58,434 nucleotides of DNA from Mageeibacillus sp. UBA4314 (GCA_002394605.1 DGUI01000013.1:1-58434); one strand, 5' to 3'. Counted from the stretch's first letter, positions 41,863 through 51,609 are shown. Numbers and translations are program-made. The notes: generated from the letters alone by a model not told the origin.

Positions 41863-43467
41863 ATGAGACGAGGTGGCGGTGTATTGATGCACATAGCGTC
41901 ATTGCCCGGACCATTTGGTATCGGAGTATTTGGAGAGGAGGCCATCAGCTTTGCAAAGCAGCTTCAGAAGCAGGGCATGAGATATTGGCAGGTATTGCCA
42001 TTCACGTATCCCGGCATGGGAGATTCACCTTATCAGAGTTTCTCGGCATTTGCAGGCAACTGGCTGTTCATCGATCCCAGAAGGCTCATGAAGCGCGGAC
42101 TTCTTACACCTGAAGAAGTCGTGTCATGTGAATACAATGTCAACAAGTGGAGGATCGATTACGATTTCCTGAGAGTACAGCGCGTGGAGATCCTGCGCAA
42201 GGCTTTCGCGAGGGCGGACAAGAAGCTTATGGAAGAAGTCGATAAGTTCGCGAAGGACAATAAGTGGGTCGATGATGTAGCCATCTATCAGGCCATCAAA
42301 GACGATAACTACCAGAATGCATGGTGGGACTGGCCGGATGAGAAGCTCAGGAACTGTGACAAGGATGCAATAAGCAAGATCAGGGGCACGGAGAACTATA
42401 AGTACCATGCTTTCGTGCAGTACATATTCCTTGACGAGTGGACGGCGGTCAAGAAGGAGATCAATGAGTGCGGCATCGCGATAATCGGTGACATGCCGAT
42501 CTATGTATCAGGCGATTCCGCCGATGTATGGGGCTGCCGTGAGCAGTTCAAGATGGCTGATCCAAAGAAGGTCAGCAAGCTCCTTGCCGATTACGACAAG
42601 GAAGTCAAGAAGGCGGTAAAGGAAGGCGGCGAGGATGCTGCAAAGGATGTCAGGAATGTCAAGCAGGAAGCACTCGTATTCGATAAGGTTGCAGGTGTTC
42701 CGCCTGATTATTTCAGCGCTGACGGACAGCTGTGGGGCAATCCCATCTACGATTGGGATAAGCACAAGAAGGATGGATATAAGTGGTGGATGTCCAGGAT
42801 CGAGGAGAGCTACAAGCTCTACGATTACTTGAGGATCGACCATTTCCGTGCGTTCTCTTCCTATTGGGAGGTTGATGCGAATGCGCTCACGGCCAAGGAA
42901 GGTGAATGGAAGAAGGGACCCGGCCTTGAGTTCTTCGACACACTTGATAAGAAGTTCGGTGACAGATCAAGGCTCATTGCAGAGGACTTAGGCGAGTTCA
43001 CGCCTGACCTCGCAGAGTTCATGCACAACGTTCACATCCCCGGCATGCGCATCATGGAATTTGCATTTAACCCCGGTGATGACAGTTCGTACATGCCTCA
43101 CAACTTCAACAAGAACTGTGTCGCATATACAGGCACTCACGATAACAACACGCTCCTCGGATGGCTCTGGGATTCTCCCGAGCACGTCCGCAAGTGCTGC
43201 CTCGAATACTGCGGTTTTGAAGGCGACAACTGGGGCGAAGGCGGTACATACAGCAAGTCATGCAGGGCGATCATCAAGACGCTGTGGATGAGCCACGCCG
43301 ACGTCGTGATCATCCCCATCCAGGATATGCTCGGTTACGGCGGTGATACGAGGATGAATACTCCCGGCACGGCAACGGGCAACTGGATCGTGAGGTTTAC
43401 GAAGGAAGACCTGGACGGTATCGACAACGACTGGTACACCAATCTCAACAGGATCTATTTCAGGTAA
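41863..43467 (+). CDS. malQ: 4-alpha-glucanotransferase (amylomaltase)
   Basis: GH77 enzyme of 534 residues that transfers alpha-1,4-glucan chains and releases glucose from maltodextrins. Family motifs are present in order: HIASLPGPFGIG, YWQVLPFTYPGMGDSPYQS, the nucleophile region LRIDHFRAF, the acid/base region AEDLGEFTP and GTHDNNTLLGW. Full length for the family. GGGGG precedes the ATG. glpK follows after five bases, so the two form an operon, coupling maltodextrin breakdown with glycerol phosphorylation for unclear reasons. Confidence 0.96.
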   Translation: MRRGGGVLMHIASLPGPFGIGVFGEEAISFAKQLQKQGMRYWQVLPFTYPGMGDSPYQSFSAFAGNWLFIDPRRLMKRGLLTPEEVVSCEYNVNKWRIDYDFLRVQRVEILRKAFARADKKLMEEVDKFAKDNKWVDDVAIYQAIKDDNYQNAWWDWPDEKLRNCDKDAISKIRGTENYKYHAFVQYIFLDEWTAVKKEINECGIAIIGDMPIYVSGDSADVWGCREQFKMADPKKVSKLLADYDKEVKKAVKEGGEDAAKDVRNVKQEALVFDKVAGVPPDYFSADGQLWGNPIYDWDKHKKDGYKWWMSRIEESYKLYDYLRIDHFRAFSSYWEVDANALTAKEGEWKKGPGLEFFDTLDKKFGDRSRLIAEDLGEFTPDLAEFMHNVHIPGMRIMEFAFNPGDDSSYMPHNFNKNCVAYTGTHDNNTLLGWLWDSPEHVRKCCLEYCGFEGDNWGEGGTYSKSCRAIIKTLWMSHADVVIIPIQDMLGYGGDTRMNTPGTATGNWIVRFTKEDLDGIDNDWYTNLNRIYFR

Positions 43468-43472
43468 TAACG

Positions 43473-44990
43473 ATGGGCAGTTACATTCTTTGTGTAGATC
43501 AGGGCACAACATCGACCAAGGCGTTCCTTCTGGACAGGGGAGGGAAGCTTATATCGGGCAAGTCCGTTCCGATAACACAGCACTATCCCAGGCCGGGCTA
43601 TGTCGAGCACGATCCTGAAGAGATCTATTATTCCGTTATCAAGGCAATGGCCAATGTTATCTCCGAGAATCCGTATGCGATCCGTGACATAGACGGGATC
43701 GGCATAACGAACCAGAGGGAGACGACCATCGCTTTCGACAGGGATACATATAAGAGTCCGTATAACGCGATCGTCTGGCAGTGCAGAAGGACTTCTGACA
43801 TCTGCAGGAGAGATGAGATCGCTTCGCGCGCCGATGAGATATCGGCTAAGACAGGCCTTAAGATCGATCCTTACTTCTCTGCGACAAAGATGCTGTGGCT
43901 TCATGAGAATGTGCCGCAGGCAGAAGGCTGCCTGCTCGCGACAGTTGACGGATACCTTGTATACCGCCTTACGGCAGGCAGGTGCTTTGCATCGGATTAT
44001 TCCAACTGTTCGAGGACCATGCTCTTCGATATCAATAAGCTCGATTACGATGAAGGGCTGCTCTCACTCTTCGGAGTGGACAGAGCTTCTCTTGCCGATC
44101 CCAGGCCATCCTGTGATGATTACGGCGAGATCTGTCTCAAAAGGGAAGAACTTAATGAGCTCGATCTCAGTACCAACGAGACTGAGATACTGATGACACT
44201 TAACGGGATCCGCATCACAGGCGTATGCGGTGACCAGCCTTCCGCGCTGTTCGGTCAGAACGCGCTCGATGAGGGCGACTGCAAGACTACGTACGGGACA
44301 GGATGCTTTACGCTCATGAACGTTGGAACGAAGCCCGTGTTCTCCACTAACGGCTTGCTGACATCAGCTGCATGGTCGATCGGAGGGGTTACATATTATG
44401 CACTCGAGGGCAGCGTGTTCCAGGGCGGCTCCATCATCAGCTGGCTCAAGGATGAGATGCGGATGATCGATGAGCCCTCAGATTGTGACAGGATATGCAA
44501 GTCGGTGGACGGCACTGACGGAGTATACATCGTTCCGGCATTTACGGGCCTTGGCGCACCTTACTGGAACAGTGACGTCAGGGGCGTGATAACGGGTCTG
44601 ACGAGAGGCTCCGGCCGTGCTCAGATCGTCAGGGCGGGCGTTGAATCGATCGGATACCAGGTGACTGAACTGGTCGATGTCATGACTTCTGATACCGGGA
44701 TCCCGGCAAAGGGAATGAAGGTCGACGGAGGCGTATGCGCATGTGATTTTCTCATGCAGTTTCAATCTGACCTTCTTGGTGTTACAATTACCAGGGCCGG
44801 ATCGGACGAGATGACCGCCATGGGTGTCGGACTGCTCGCCGGGATCGGCTGCGGATTCTACGGTTCGGTCTCTGAAGTAAGGAGTCTTTATAGACCCCGG
44901 GGAAGTTACGGACCTAAGATGTCAGTTGAGGAGGCAAAGGCAAAGATGGACGGCTACAGAGCTGCAGTAAGGATGGCGCTTAACATATGA
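43473..44990 (+). CDS. glpK: Glycerol kinase
   Basis: FGGY-family kinase of 505 residues converting glycerol and ATP to sn-glycerol 3-phosphate. Typical motifs: VDQGTTSTKAFLLD, GITNQRETTIAF, IVWQCRRTSDICRR, GDQPSALFGQ, TYGTGCFTLMNVG and GAPYWNSDVRG. No glpF, glpD or glpO is adjacent. AGGT precedes the ATG five bases after malQ, and its stop overlaps the AEC gene start (ATGA). Confidence 0.96.
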   Translation: MGSYILCVDQGTTSTKAFLLDRGGKLISGKSVPITQHYPRPGYVEHDPEEIYYSVIKAMANVISENPYAIRDIDGIGITNQRETTIAFDRDTYKSPYNAIVWQCRRTSDICRRDEIASRADEISAKTGLKIDPYFSATKMLWLHENVPQAEGCLLATVDGYLVYRLTAGRCFASDYSNCSRTMLFDINKLDYDEGLLSLFGVDRASLADPRPSCDDYGEICLKREELNELDLSTNETEILMTLNGIRITGVCGDQPSALFGQNALDEGDCKTTYGTGCFTLMNVGTKPVFSTNGLLTSAAWSIGGVTYYALEGSVFQGGSIISWLKDEMRMIDEPSDCDRICKSVDGTDGVYIVPAFTGLGAPYWNSDVRGVITGLTRGSGRAQIVRAGVESIGYQVTELVDVMTSDTGIPAKGMKVDGGVCACDFLMQFQSDLLGVTITRAGSDEMTAMGVGLLAGIGCGFYGSVSEVRSLYRPRGSYGPKMSVEEAKAKMDGYRAAVRMALNI

Positions 44991-45913
44991 ATCAGATCTA
45001 CATAGTCTTGTTTCAGATACTTGTGTGCAGCGGCATCGGTTTTATCCTGCGCAAGAGAAGGGTCATCGACGAGCGTACCGAGAGAACGCTTACAGAGATA
45101 CTCCTTCAGGCTGTGCTTCCTTTCTCCATAATCGCTTCGAGCCAGTACAGGTTCTCCGTCGAACTCGTCAGGGGAATGCTGGCAGTCGCGCTCTTTGCAA
45201 CGCTCTATTATTGTCTGACACTGATCATAATGAGAATGTTCATGCACAGTAAACCTGCTTTCAGGTCTGATGATGCGCGTGTAATGTGGACGACCATAAT
45301 CTTCGCCAATACGGGCTTTCTGGGTCTCCCGCTCATGGAATCGATGTTCGGTGACGGCGGACAGCTCCTGGGAGCCATCTACAATATCATGTTCAACATG
45401 TTCTTCTACACTTTCGGTGTGCACACATTATCAAGGTCCAAGTTCAAACCCATGGAACTCATATTGAACCCTGTCACGGCTGCTTCGGTACTGGCGATAA
45501 TCCTCTTTGTCATGCCGTGGAGGATGCCCCTGTTCGTGTCGAACACGATCAACCTCGTCGGCAACATGACGATCCCGCTGTCGATGATCATAGTGGGGTC
45601 CATATTCTCAACGATCAACCTCAGGAAATTCTTCGATTTCAAATCGTTCGTCGTATCACTGTTCAGGCTTCTGATCCTGCCGGGGATCGCTTTCGCAACG
45701 ATGCTCGCCATCGGAAGCCTTGTCCCCATCGCGAAAGTAACGGCATCAGTCATCGTCCTCATGACGGCCATGCCATGCGGGATAATAAACGTACTCGTTG
45801 CAGAGAGGGAGAACACTTCACCGAAGCTCGCATCAGGCGCGGTCCTCATGAGCTTCGTGTGCATGCTCATAACCCTTCCGATATACGTTTACCTTTGCTA
45901 CAGGTTCTTCTGA
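44987..45913 (+). CDS. AEC (auxin efflux carrier) family transporter
   Basis: Integral membrane protein of 308 residues with about ten helices in two inverted halves of five. Typical features are the N-terminal QIYIVLFQILVCSGIGFILR, the ANTGFLGLPLM motif in the first unwound helix region and a matching TAMPCGIINVLVAE in the second half. Bacterial AEC proteins export or import organic acids such as malate; the substrate is not predictable. It is coupled to glpK by a four-base overlap. Confidence 0.92.
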   Translation: MNQIYIVLFQILVCSGIGFILRKRRVIDERTERTLTEILLQAVLPFSIIASSQYRFSVELVRGMLAVALFATLYYCLTLIIMRMFMHSKPAFRSDDARVMWTTIIFANTGFLGLPLMESMFGDGGQLLGAIYNIMFNMFFYTFGVHTLSRSKFKPMELILNPVTAASVLAIILFVMPWRMPLFVSNTINLVGNMTIPLSMIIVGSIFSTINLRKFFDFKSFVVSLFRLLILPGIAFATMLAIGSLVPIAKVTASVIVLMTAMPCGIINVLVAERENTSPKLASGAVLMSFVCMLITLPIYVYLCYRFF

Positions 45914-45930
45914 CATAACGGGGTTAAGAT

Positions 45931-46659
45931 ATGGACAAAGAACAGTACATCCTGAAGGAAGTTATAGATAACAAGAGACTCAATGAACTGATGAATGATG
46001 TCAGGTGTGATCCGTCCGAGGAGAACATGGTGACGCTCCTCAAGGAAGCAGCCGTATCTACGTTCATCGTTCCCCTGATAATCTCTGATGACGGCAAGGT
46101 CAATGTCCAGGGAATGAACGATTCCAAGGGCAAGAACTACATGGTCGTCTATGCTGACACGAAGAGCTATGAGGTCAGGTCAGACGGCAAGCCCCTCTAT
46201 GGCGTGACTTCGAATTTTGAAGACCTTATCGATGCCGTGGTGAACACTCCTTCGATGGAGGGCTTTGTTATCAATCCGGGACTTGAGGAAGTATTGTTCG
46301 GCAGGGATATGCTGACCATGATAAGCGACATGATGCGCGGGAAGAATGATACCGCCAAAGTTGGCGAGCCGGATCACTATCCGCCAAAGCTCAGGGAGAT
46401 GATCCTGGAGTTCTTCAAGGTCGAGCCTGCGGTAGACAAGGTCTGGGTCCGCCTGATGCGCGTCGGAAGTGCAGGAGTCCTTACGTGGCTCTTCGTACTG
46501 GACGGTGATCTCAATGAGAAGAAAGAATACATTCTTGATACTTTCAAGAATTTTATCAAGCCGTATGTTGACGGTCTTGATCTTATGTGCGCTTCTTCGG
46601 AGGAGGAGTTTGCAATGCAGGTGATCAAGGGGGTAAAGCCTTTTATCGAGCGTGATTAG
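45931..46659 (+). CDS. SseB-like protein
   Basis: Cytoplasmic protein of 242 residues. The N-terminal part (about 1-125) matches the SseB N-domain pattern: a helix, then STFIVPLII, SKGKNYMVVYADTKSYEV and LIDAVVNTPSMEGFVINPG. The C-terminal part (about 150-240, KLREMILEFFKVEPAVDKVW ... LDGDLNEKKEYILDTFKNFI) resembles the SseB C-domain. E. coli SseB was linked to serine sensitivity by overexpression; the biochemical role is unknown. Symbol left blank because function transfer is unsafe. Confidence 0.82.
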   Translation: MDKEQYILKEVIDNKRLNELMNDVRCDPSEENMVTLLKEAAVSTFIVPLIISDDGKVNVQGMNDSKGKNYMVVYADTKSYEVRSDGKPLYGVTSNFEDLIDAVVNTPSMEGFVINPGLEEVLFGRDMLTMISDMMRGKNDTAKVGEPDHYPPKLREMILEFFKVEPAVDKVWVRLMRVGSAGVLTWLFVLDGDLNEKKEYILDTFKNFIKPYVDGLDLMCASSEEEFAMQVIKGVKPFIERD

Positions 46660-46673
46660 AGGTATATTCTCAG

Positions 46674-47297
46674 ATGAAGGACAGATATATCGCAGTCGTA
46701 TTGATTCTTCTGCTCCTGCTTCTGAGTGTGGTGGGAATTGCCGTGCTGGCCAAAAAGTCAGCTGATTCGCGCAGGGAAGCTCAGGAAGTGCAGAAGAAGG
46801 AAGAACTGTACAATGAGTTCCTCGAGAAGGATGTCACGGTCTACTGGATCGGAAGCTTTCCCGAAGAACTCAGCGCAGTCTCATCCAAGGTGATAGTTCC
46901 CGAGGAAGTAACGGCCGATACCATGCCGATGAAGAGCCCTGATTTTCACATGGTGGAGTATGATCCGGAGGGCAACAAGATAGCCGAGAGGATCCCCGTG
47001 GAATACACGCATTTCCTGTACATCGTGATCGATCATATGGAACTTACGGATGAGCGTTATGAACTGATCAGGGAGTGCGTCAAGGATAACGGCGTCAGGG
47101 TCATCGTACTCGGAAGTGATGCGATCTATCCCTTCAGGAAATATCTCATGCTCCCTCATCTGGCTTACTCCGCCGAGGATTCGCTGGCATACAGCCTCAA
47201 GGGAGGTTCTGCAAGCCACGTTATCAATGCGGATGAGAAGGACAGGAATACCGCTCTTATCGAATACCTTATAGGAGACATGAACAATGGCGATTGA
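46674..47297 (+). CDS. Membrane-anchored protein of unknown function
   Basis: Protein of 207 residues with one N-terminal TM helix (VVLILLLLLLSVVGIAVLA) followed by a charged coiled-coil-like stretch (SADSRREAQEVQKKEELY) and an alpha/beta extracytoplasmic domain with strands VTVYWIG, VIVPEEV, LYIVIDH and VRVIVLGSDAI. The pattern of alternating strands and helices is Rossmann-like, but no family is recognised. The 3' end overlaps prfA by 11 bases. Confidence 0.6.
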   Translation: MKDRYIAVVLILLLLLLSVVGIAVLAKKSADSRREAQEVQKKEELYNEFLEKDVTVYWIGSFPEELSAVSSKVIVPEEVTADTMPMKSPDFHMVEYDPEGNKIAERIPVEYTHFLYIVIDHMELTDERYELIRECVKDNGVRVIVLGSDAIYPFRKYLMLPHLAYSAEDSLAYSLKGGSASHVINADEKDRNTALIEYLIGDMNNGD

Positions 47298-48381
47298 CAC
47301 GGCGAAAATGATGCAGATAACCGTAAGAGCCGATGAGATCACTCAGGCTCTGTCTGATCCTGCAACTGCTTCCGACATGAAGGAATACATGAAGCTCAGC
47401 AAGGAACTTGCCGATCTGACTCCGAAAGCAGAGAAGATAAAGCAGTACATGTCCGCATTATCGCGCATGGATGAAGCTGCTGAGATAATGAACAATGAGA
47501 GCGACCACGAACTTCGCGAAATGGCTTCCGAAGAATATGAAGAAGCCAAGGCTGAATCAGAGAATCTCGAAGAGGAGATCAAGCTGATCTTAGCTCCCAG
47601 GGACATTAGGGACGAGCGTTCCGTCATCATGGAGATCAGGGGCGGAGCAGGCGGCGAGGAAGCTGCGCTCTTTGCCGCAGACCTCGTCAAGATGTATAAC
47701 GGATATGCAGCCCTCAAGGGCTTTACCGTAAGAGTTGTTGACGAGAACAAGACCGAGCTCGGAGGATATAAGGAGATCGTCATGGAGGTTGAAGGATACG
47801 GTGCCTACAGCCGCCTCAAGTTCGAGAGCGGAGTCCACAGGGTCCAGCGCGTTCCCGTGACGGAATCAGGCGGAAGGATCCACACTTCGACCTGCACGGT
47901 CGCAGTGCTCCCGGAAGCTGATGAAGCAGACGTCGTCATCAACCCTTCCGATCTGAAGATAGACAGGTACAGGGCATCAGGCGCAGGCGGACAGCACATC
48001 AACAAGACTGATTCGGCCATAAGGATCACTCACATCCCTACGGGGATCGTTGTACAGTGCCAGGATGAGAGGAGCCAGATCAAGAACAAGGATAAGGCGA
48101 TGGCAGTCCTTAAGAGCCGCTTGTGGGACATGACAAGAAGCGCGGAGAAGGACGCGATCGACAGTGACAGAAGGTCACAGGTCGGAACGGGTGACAGATC
48201 CGAGAGGATCAGGACATATAATTATCACCAGGGAAGGGTCACCGATCATAGGATAGGATTGACATTGTATAAATTAGAGGAGATACTGAACGGATCCCTC
48301 GATGAGATAATCGATGCGCTCACAGTAGCAGCCGCTGCCGATGAGCTCGTCAGCGGATCAGGTAATGAAGGAGAAGACTGA
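47287..48381 (+). CDS. prfA: Peptide chain release factor 1
   Basis: Class I release factor of 364 residues that reads UAA and UAG. The peptidyl-tRNA hydrolysis motif GGQ is in ASGAGGQHINKTDSAIR and the codon-recognition tripeptide of RF1 (PxT) is PVT in QRVPVTESGG. Full length. In most Bacillota prfA is followed by prmC, which methylates this Gln; here prmC is missing and the TsaC/Sua5 fusion gene follows with a one-base overlap (TGATG). Confidence 0.96.
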   Translation: MAIDTAKMMQITVRADEITQALSDPATASDMKEYMKLSKELADLTPKAEKIKQYMSALSRMDEAAEIMNNESDHELREMASEEYEEAKAESENLEEEIKLILAPRDIRDERSVIMEIRGGAGGEEAALFAADLVKMYNGYAALKGFTVRVVDENKTELGGYKEIVMEVEGYGAYSRLKFESGVHRVQRVPVTESGGRIHTSTCTVAVLPEADEADVVINPSDLKIDRYRASGAGGQHINKTDSAIRITHIPTGIVVQCQDERSQIKNKDKAMAVLKSRLWDMTRSAEKDAIDSDRRSQVGTGDRSERIRTYNYHQGRVTDHRIGLTLYKLEEILNGSLDEIIDALTVAAAADELVSGSGNEGED

Positions 48382-50171
48382 TGGACAGGAAGAAGACATA
48401 TGACAGGACAAAGGTTGTTAACCTTACGGATGACAGGGGGATCGAAGATCTTGCAATGCACCTGAGGGGCGGCGAAGTCATAGGGTTTCCGACGGAGACT
48501 GTATATGGTCTTGGCGCGGATGCTTTCTCTGCCGATTCGGTGAAGAAGATCTTCGCTGCCAAGGGACGTCCTTCAGATAATCCCCTTATCTGCCACATCG
48601 CGGATAAGGATCAGATCGCAGAGTGCGTCAGGGAGATCACTCCGGTTGCTAAGAAACTGATAGATGAGTTTATGCCGGGACCTGTCACTGTCATAATGAA
48701 GAAGAGTGACAGGATACCCTCTGAAGTTACTGCAGGCCTTGATACCGTGGGCATCAGGATGCCGGAGAACTTAACGGCAAGGAAGTTCCTTGCAGCCTGC
48801 AAGGTCCCTGTGGCAGCACCATCGGCAAACCTGTCGGGAAGTCCTTCTCCTACGACTGCAGCGCATGTTATGAGGGATATGGACGGATATATATACGGGA
48901 TCATTGACGGAGGGGAATGTACGTACGGTCTGGAATCCACCGTGGTCGACTGTACGGGTGATGTACCCGTCATATTAAGGCCGGGAGCTATAACACCTGC
49001 CGCGATCCGCAGTCTGTGCGGCGATGTCGTGATGGCAGGTCAGCTCAAGGAAGGAGAGACACCGATGTCGCCGGGAATGAAATACAGGCATTATGCTCCC
49101 AAGGCATTGGTCGAGATCATGAAGATGCCTGCTAAGACCGTCATAATCAATGATGAGCCCGGCAGTGAATACGAGGCGGCAGAGGATAAGTCATATCTTG
49201 ATTTCAAGAAACTCGACGATGATCAGAAGCAGGATCTTGTCGATATCGCTGCACCCTTTGTGTTCAGGATAAGAGAGATCCTCAAGGATTCACCTGCCAC
49301 CAGGATCGGCATCTTTGCCGGCGATGAGGTATGCGCGCTCATCGATAAGCTGGGAGACAAAGTGATCTCTGCACACACGGAGACATACGCATACGGAAGG
49401 GCAGCTGATGTGCTTGCTGCGAGTCACTGCCTTTTCGACGGCTTAAGGCACCTTGACCGCCAGGATGTCGGCATCATCCTCGCACAGGGTTTCGAAGGCG
49501 AGGGTCTTAGCAGGGCATATATGAACAGGCTCGGCAAGGCGGCCGTTAAAGGCGGCGATATCCCTGAAGGCGTCAACTATGAAGAGGACAGGCGAGGCAG
49601 CGAACTGTCTGACTTCAAGGGCACATATACTGCATCGGTCCTGTTCGTCTGCGACGATAACAAGAGACTGTCGATTGCTTGCGAGGGCATCTTCACCGAG
49701 CTTATCAGATGGAATGCTCCCTACCGCCTGAGGCAGGATAAGGATATCGGCTGCGAGCTCTACTGCGAGTCAGCAGGGCTCAAGGCATATCAGGATGATA
49801 AGCCTGATGAGGAGATGGTAAGGTCGCTAGCTGAGGTCAGCAAGGTCAACATATCTTCATACAGGACCAGGAGGACGGATCCTTCCGTATTTGATGCGAA
49901 CGACCTGATCTTCACGATGCGTGACGAACAGGCGTATGAGATACTGAGGTCTTTCCCTGAACTTGACGGCAAGGTGTTCTCTTTGTCATCTTACTGCGCA
50001 GACAAGGGACTGGTCTTCAAGAGTGATGACGGAAGGATAGCTTCGATATCCATCCCTGATCCCAAGGGCGAGAACCATGCGACGTATCTGCACACCGCAT
50101 CGGCTCTCAAGGCGTGGCTCGAACTGATCTTCCCGTATGTACTCAAGGATCTTGAGATTGAGAGGTGCTGA
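48381..50171 (+). CDS. TsaC/Sua5 threonylcarbamoyl-AMP synthase fused to a degenerate LMW-phosphatase domain
   Basis: Protein of 596 residues. Residues about 10-200 form a YrdC/Sua5 catalytic domain (GFPTETVYGLGADAF, AAKGRPSDNPL, APSANLSGSPSPT) and about 225-400 the Sua5-specific second domain; together they make threonylcarbamoyl-AMP for tRNA t6A. The last 180 residues match low-molecular-weight protein tyrosine phosphatases (VLFVCDDNKRLS near 424, LIFTMRDEQAYEIL, and IPDPKGENHATY near 558). Aligned with the phosphatase loop C-x-G-N-x-x-R-S, the invariant Arg is Leu and the Gly is Asp, so phosphatase activity is doubtful although Cys and Asp remain. In Bacillus the two are separate genes, ywlC and ywlE. 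Confidence 0.88.
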   Translation: MDRKKTYDRTKVVNLTDDRGIEDLAMHLRGGEVIGFPTETVYGLGADAFSADSVKKIFAAKGRPSDNPLICHIADKDQIAECVREITPVAKKLIDEFMPGPVTVIMKKSDRIPSEVTAGLDTVGIRMPENLTARKFLAACKVPVAAPSANLSGSPSPTTAAHVMRDMDGYIYGIIDGGECTYGLESTVVDCTGDVPVILRPGAITPAAIRSLCGDVVMAGQLKEGETPMSPGMKYRHYAPKALVEIMKMPAKTVIINDEPGSEYEAAEDKSYLDFKKLDDDQKQDLVDIAAPFVFRIREILKDSPATRIGIFAGDEVCALIDKLGDKVISAHTETYAYGRAADVLAASHCLFDGLRHLDRQDVGIILAQGFEGEGLSRAYMNRLGKAAVKGGDIPEGVNYEEDRRGSELSDFKGTYTASVLFVCDDNKRLSIACEGIFTELIRWNAPYRLRQDKDIGCELYCESAGLKAYQDDKPDEEMVRSLAEVSKVNISSYRTRRTDPSVFDANDLIFTMRDEQAYEILRSFPELDGKVFSLSSYCADKGLVFKSDDGRIASISIPDPKGENHATYLHTASALKAWLELIFPYVLKDLEIERC

Positions 50172-50177
50172 TAACAT

Positions 50178-51089
50178 ATGAACTCGATGCAGGCTAATCT
50201 TTGTCTTATTTGTGTAACCCTCTGCTGGTCAACAGAGGTTATCATATTTGCAAACATTCCTGAATCGATACCTCCCTTTGCAACTACCTGCATAACGTCC
50301 ATGATCGGCGCGGTGCTCCTTATAATGTGTTTCTTTAAGAGGATCACTGCAGAGATCAGAAAGCATAAACAGAAGCTTCTCATCAAATGCATATGGCTCG
50401 GCATCCTTAACATGAGCTACAATGTCCTCTACCTGTACGGGCTGAAGTTCTTTGACGTATCCACGGGTGCCTTCACATTGTCCATGACGGCAGTCATCCT
50501 TCCGGTTATCCTTCTCACGATGCGCCAGAAAGTCTCGTTCAAGACATGGGCATCGGCAGCGCTCGTCTTTGCCGGCATATTCCTGGCTGTAGGCCAGACG
50601 GCCAGCATCGGTCAGATATGGGGAGTTGTCATGGTAGGCATAGGCTGTATCATCAGAGCCTTCTTTATCGTGCTGCTCAACAAATACGCGCGCGAAAACG
50701 ACCCTGTCGTTATTTCCGCGTTCATATCGCTTATCGTGGGGATCTTATCGTTTATTCCGTGGTTTGTTACCGAACCCTCTACATTTGCCGGCATACCGTG
50801 GAAGACTGACGTCATAGCGAGCATGGCGATCTATTCGTATTTTGTCGTTGCTTTCGCGCAGACCCTGAACATATTTGCGCAGAGGAGATCCACGCCTGCA
50901 AACGCGACGATCATCTATTCACTGGAGATCGCTTTCTCCGTGGTATGGGGGATCCTGCTTCCTGCCAATATCGTGGATCAGGTCGAAATGACTCCGTGGA
51001 TATTGTTCGGCGTCCTGCTCGTAATAGCAGGAAACATCATTGAGATAATACCTGACGGAAGGGGGAAGATCCGTGAAGCAGAGAATTAA
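50178..51089 (+). CDS. EamA/DMT-family transporter
   Basis: Integral membrane protein of 303 residues with ten hydrophobic helices arranged as two EamA repeats, of the drug/metabolite transporter superfamily. The first repeat has CWSTEVIIFANIPESIPPF and the second AQTLNIFAQRRSTPANATII with the typical Pro-Ala motif. Substrate unknown; relatives move amino acids, nucleosides or metabolites. GAGGTG lies about 12 bases before the ATG. Its 3' end overlaps the next gene by 17 bases. Confidence 0.9.
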   Translation: MNSMQANLCLICVTLCWSTEVIIFANIPESIPPFATTCITSMIGAVLLIMCFFKRITAEIRKHKQKLLIKCIWLGILNMSYNVLYLYGLKFFDVSTGAFTLSMTAVILPVILLTMRQKVSFKTWASAALVFAGIFLAVGQTASIGQIWGVVMVGIGCIIRAFFIVLLNKYARENDPVVISAFISLIVGILSFIPWFVTEPSTFAGIPWKTDVIASMAIYSYFVVAFAQTLNIFAQRRSTPANATIIYSLEIAFSVVWGILLPANIVDQVEMTPWILFGVLLVIAGNIIEIIPDGRGKIREAEN

Positions 51090-51609
51090 GACATACGTCC
51101 TGCTGGTCATCTTCTACTTCCTGGTGGCCGTTCCCTTTAAGGTGATGGAAGTCATACCGGGGTTCGCCGACATAAGGCCGGTTACGTTGTTAGGTCCTGT
51201 GTACGGTCTGTTCTTCGGACTTCCCGGATGCATCATCTTCGCATTCATGAACCTTGTCATGGATATAATATCGGGAGGACTTGCATGGTCATCTTTTGCA
51301 GGGCTTATCGCCAACTTCATGGGTCCTTACCTCATTACCGTTTACTGGAATCATGTATCCGCATCTGAACTGACACTGAGGACCGTCAGGAACACTCTCA
51401 AGTATTCCCTGACACTGATCCTCGCTGCTGTCCTGGAAGCCGTAATAATAACTCCTTCTGTAGCTCTTGTGTATCCGGAGGTGGACTGGAGACTGTTCGC
51501 CATATCGGTCGTGTGCAACACAGCGGTATTCCCGATCCTCTTCGGTATACCGCTCATCATACTGATGAAGGAGGAACTCGGGTTCAGGTGGTGCAAGGGG
51601 CTTGTCTGA
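51073..51609 (+). CDS. Small ECF-S-like membrane protein
   Basis: Integral membrane protein of 178 residues with about five to six helices. The segment RPVTLLGPVYGLFFGLPGCI followed by NLVMDIISGGLAWSS resembles substrate-binding (S) components of energy-coupling factor vitamin transporters. The start is a GTG at 51073 inside the EamA gene, after GGGGGAAGA-type purine-rich sequence. No ECF ATPase or T component is in the window; group II S components share a common module elsewhere. Confidence 0.55.
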   Translation: MKQRIKTYVLLVIFYFLVAVPFKVMEVIPGFADIRPVTLLGPVYGLFFGLPGCIIFAFMNLVMDIISGGLAWSSFAGLIANFMGPYLITVYWNHVSASELTLRTVRNTLKYSLTLILAAVLEAVIITPSVALVYPEVDWRLFAISVVCNTAVFPILFGIPLIILMKEELGFRWCKGLV

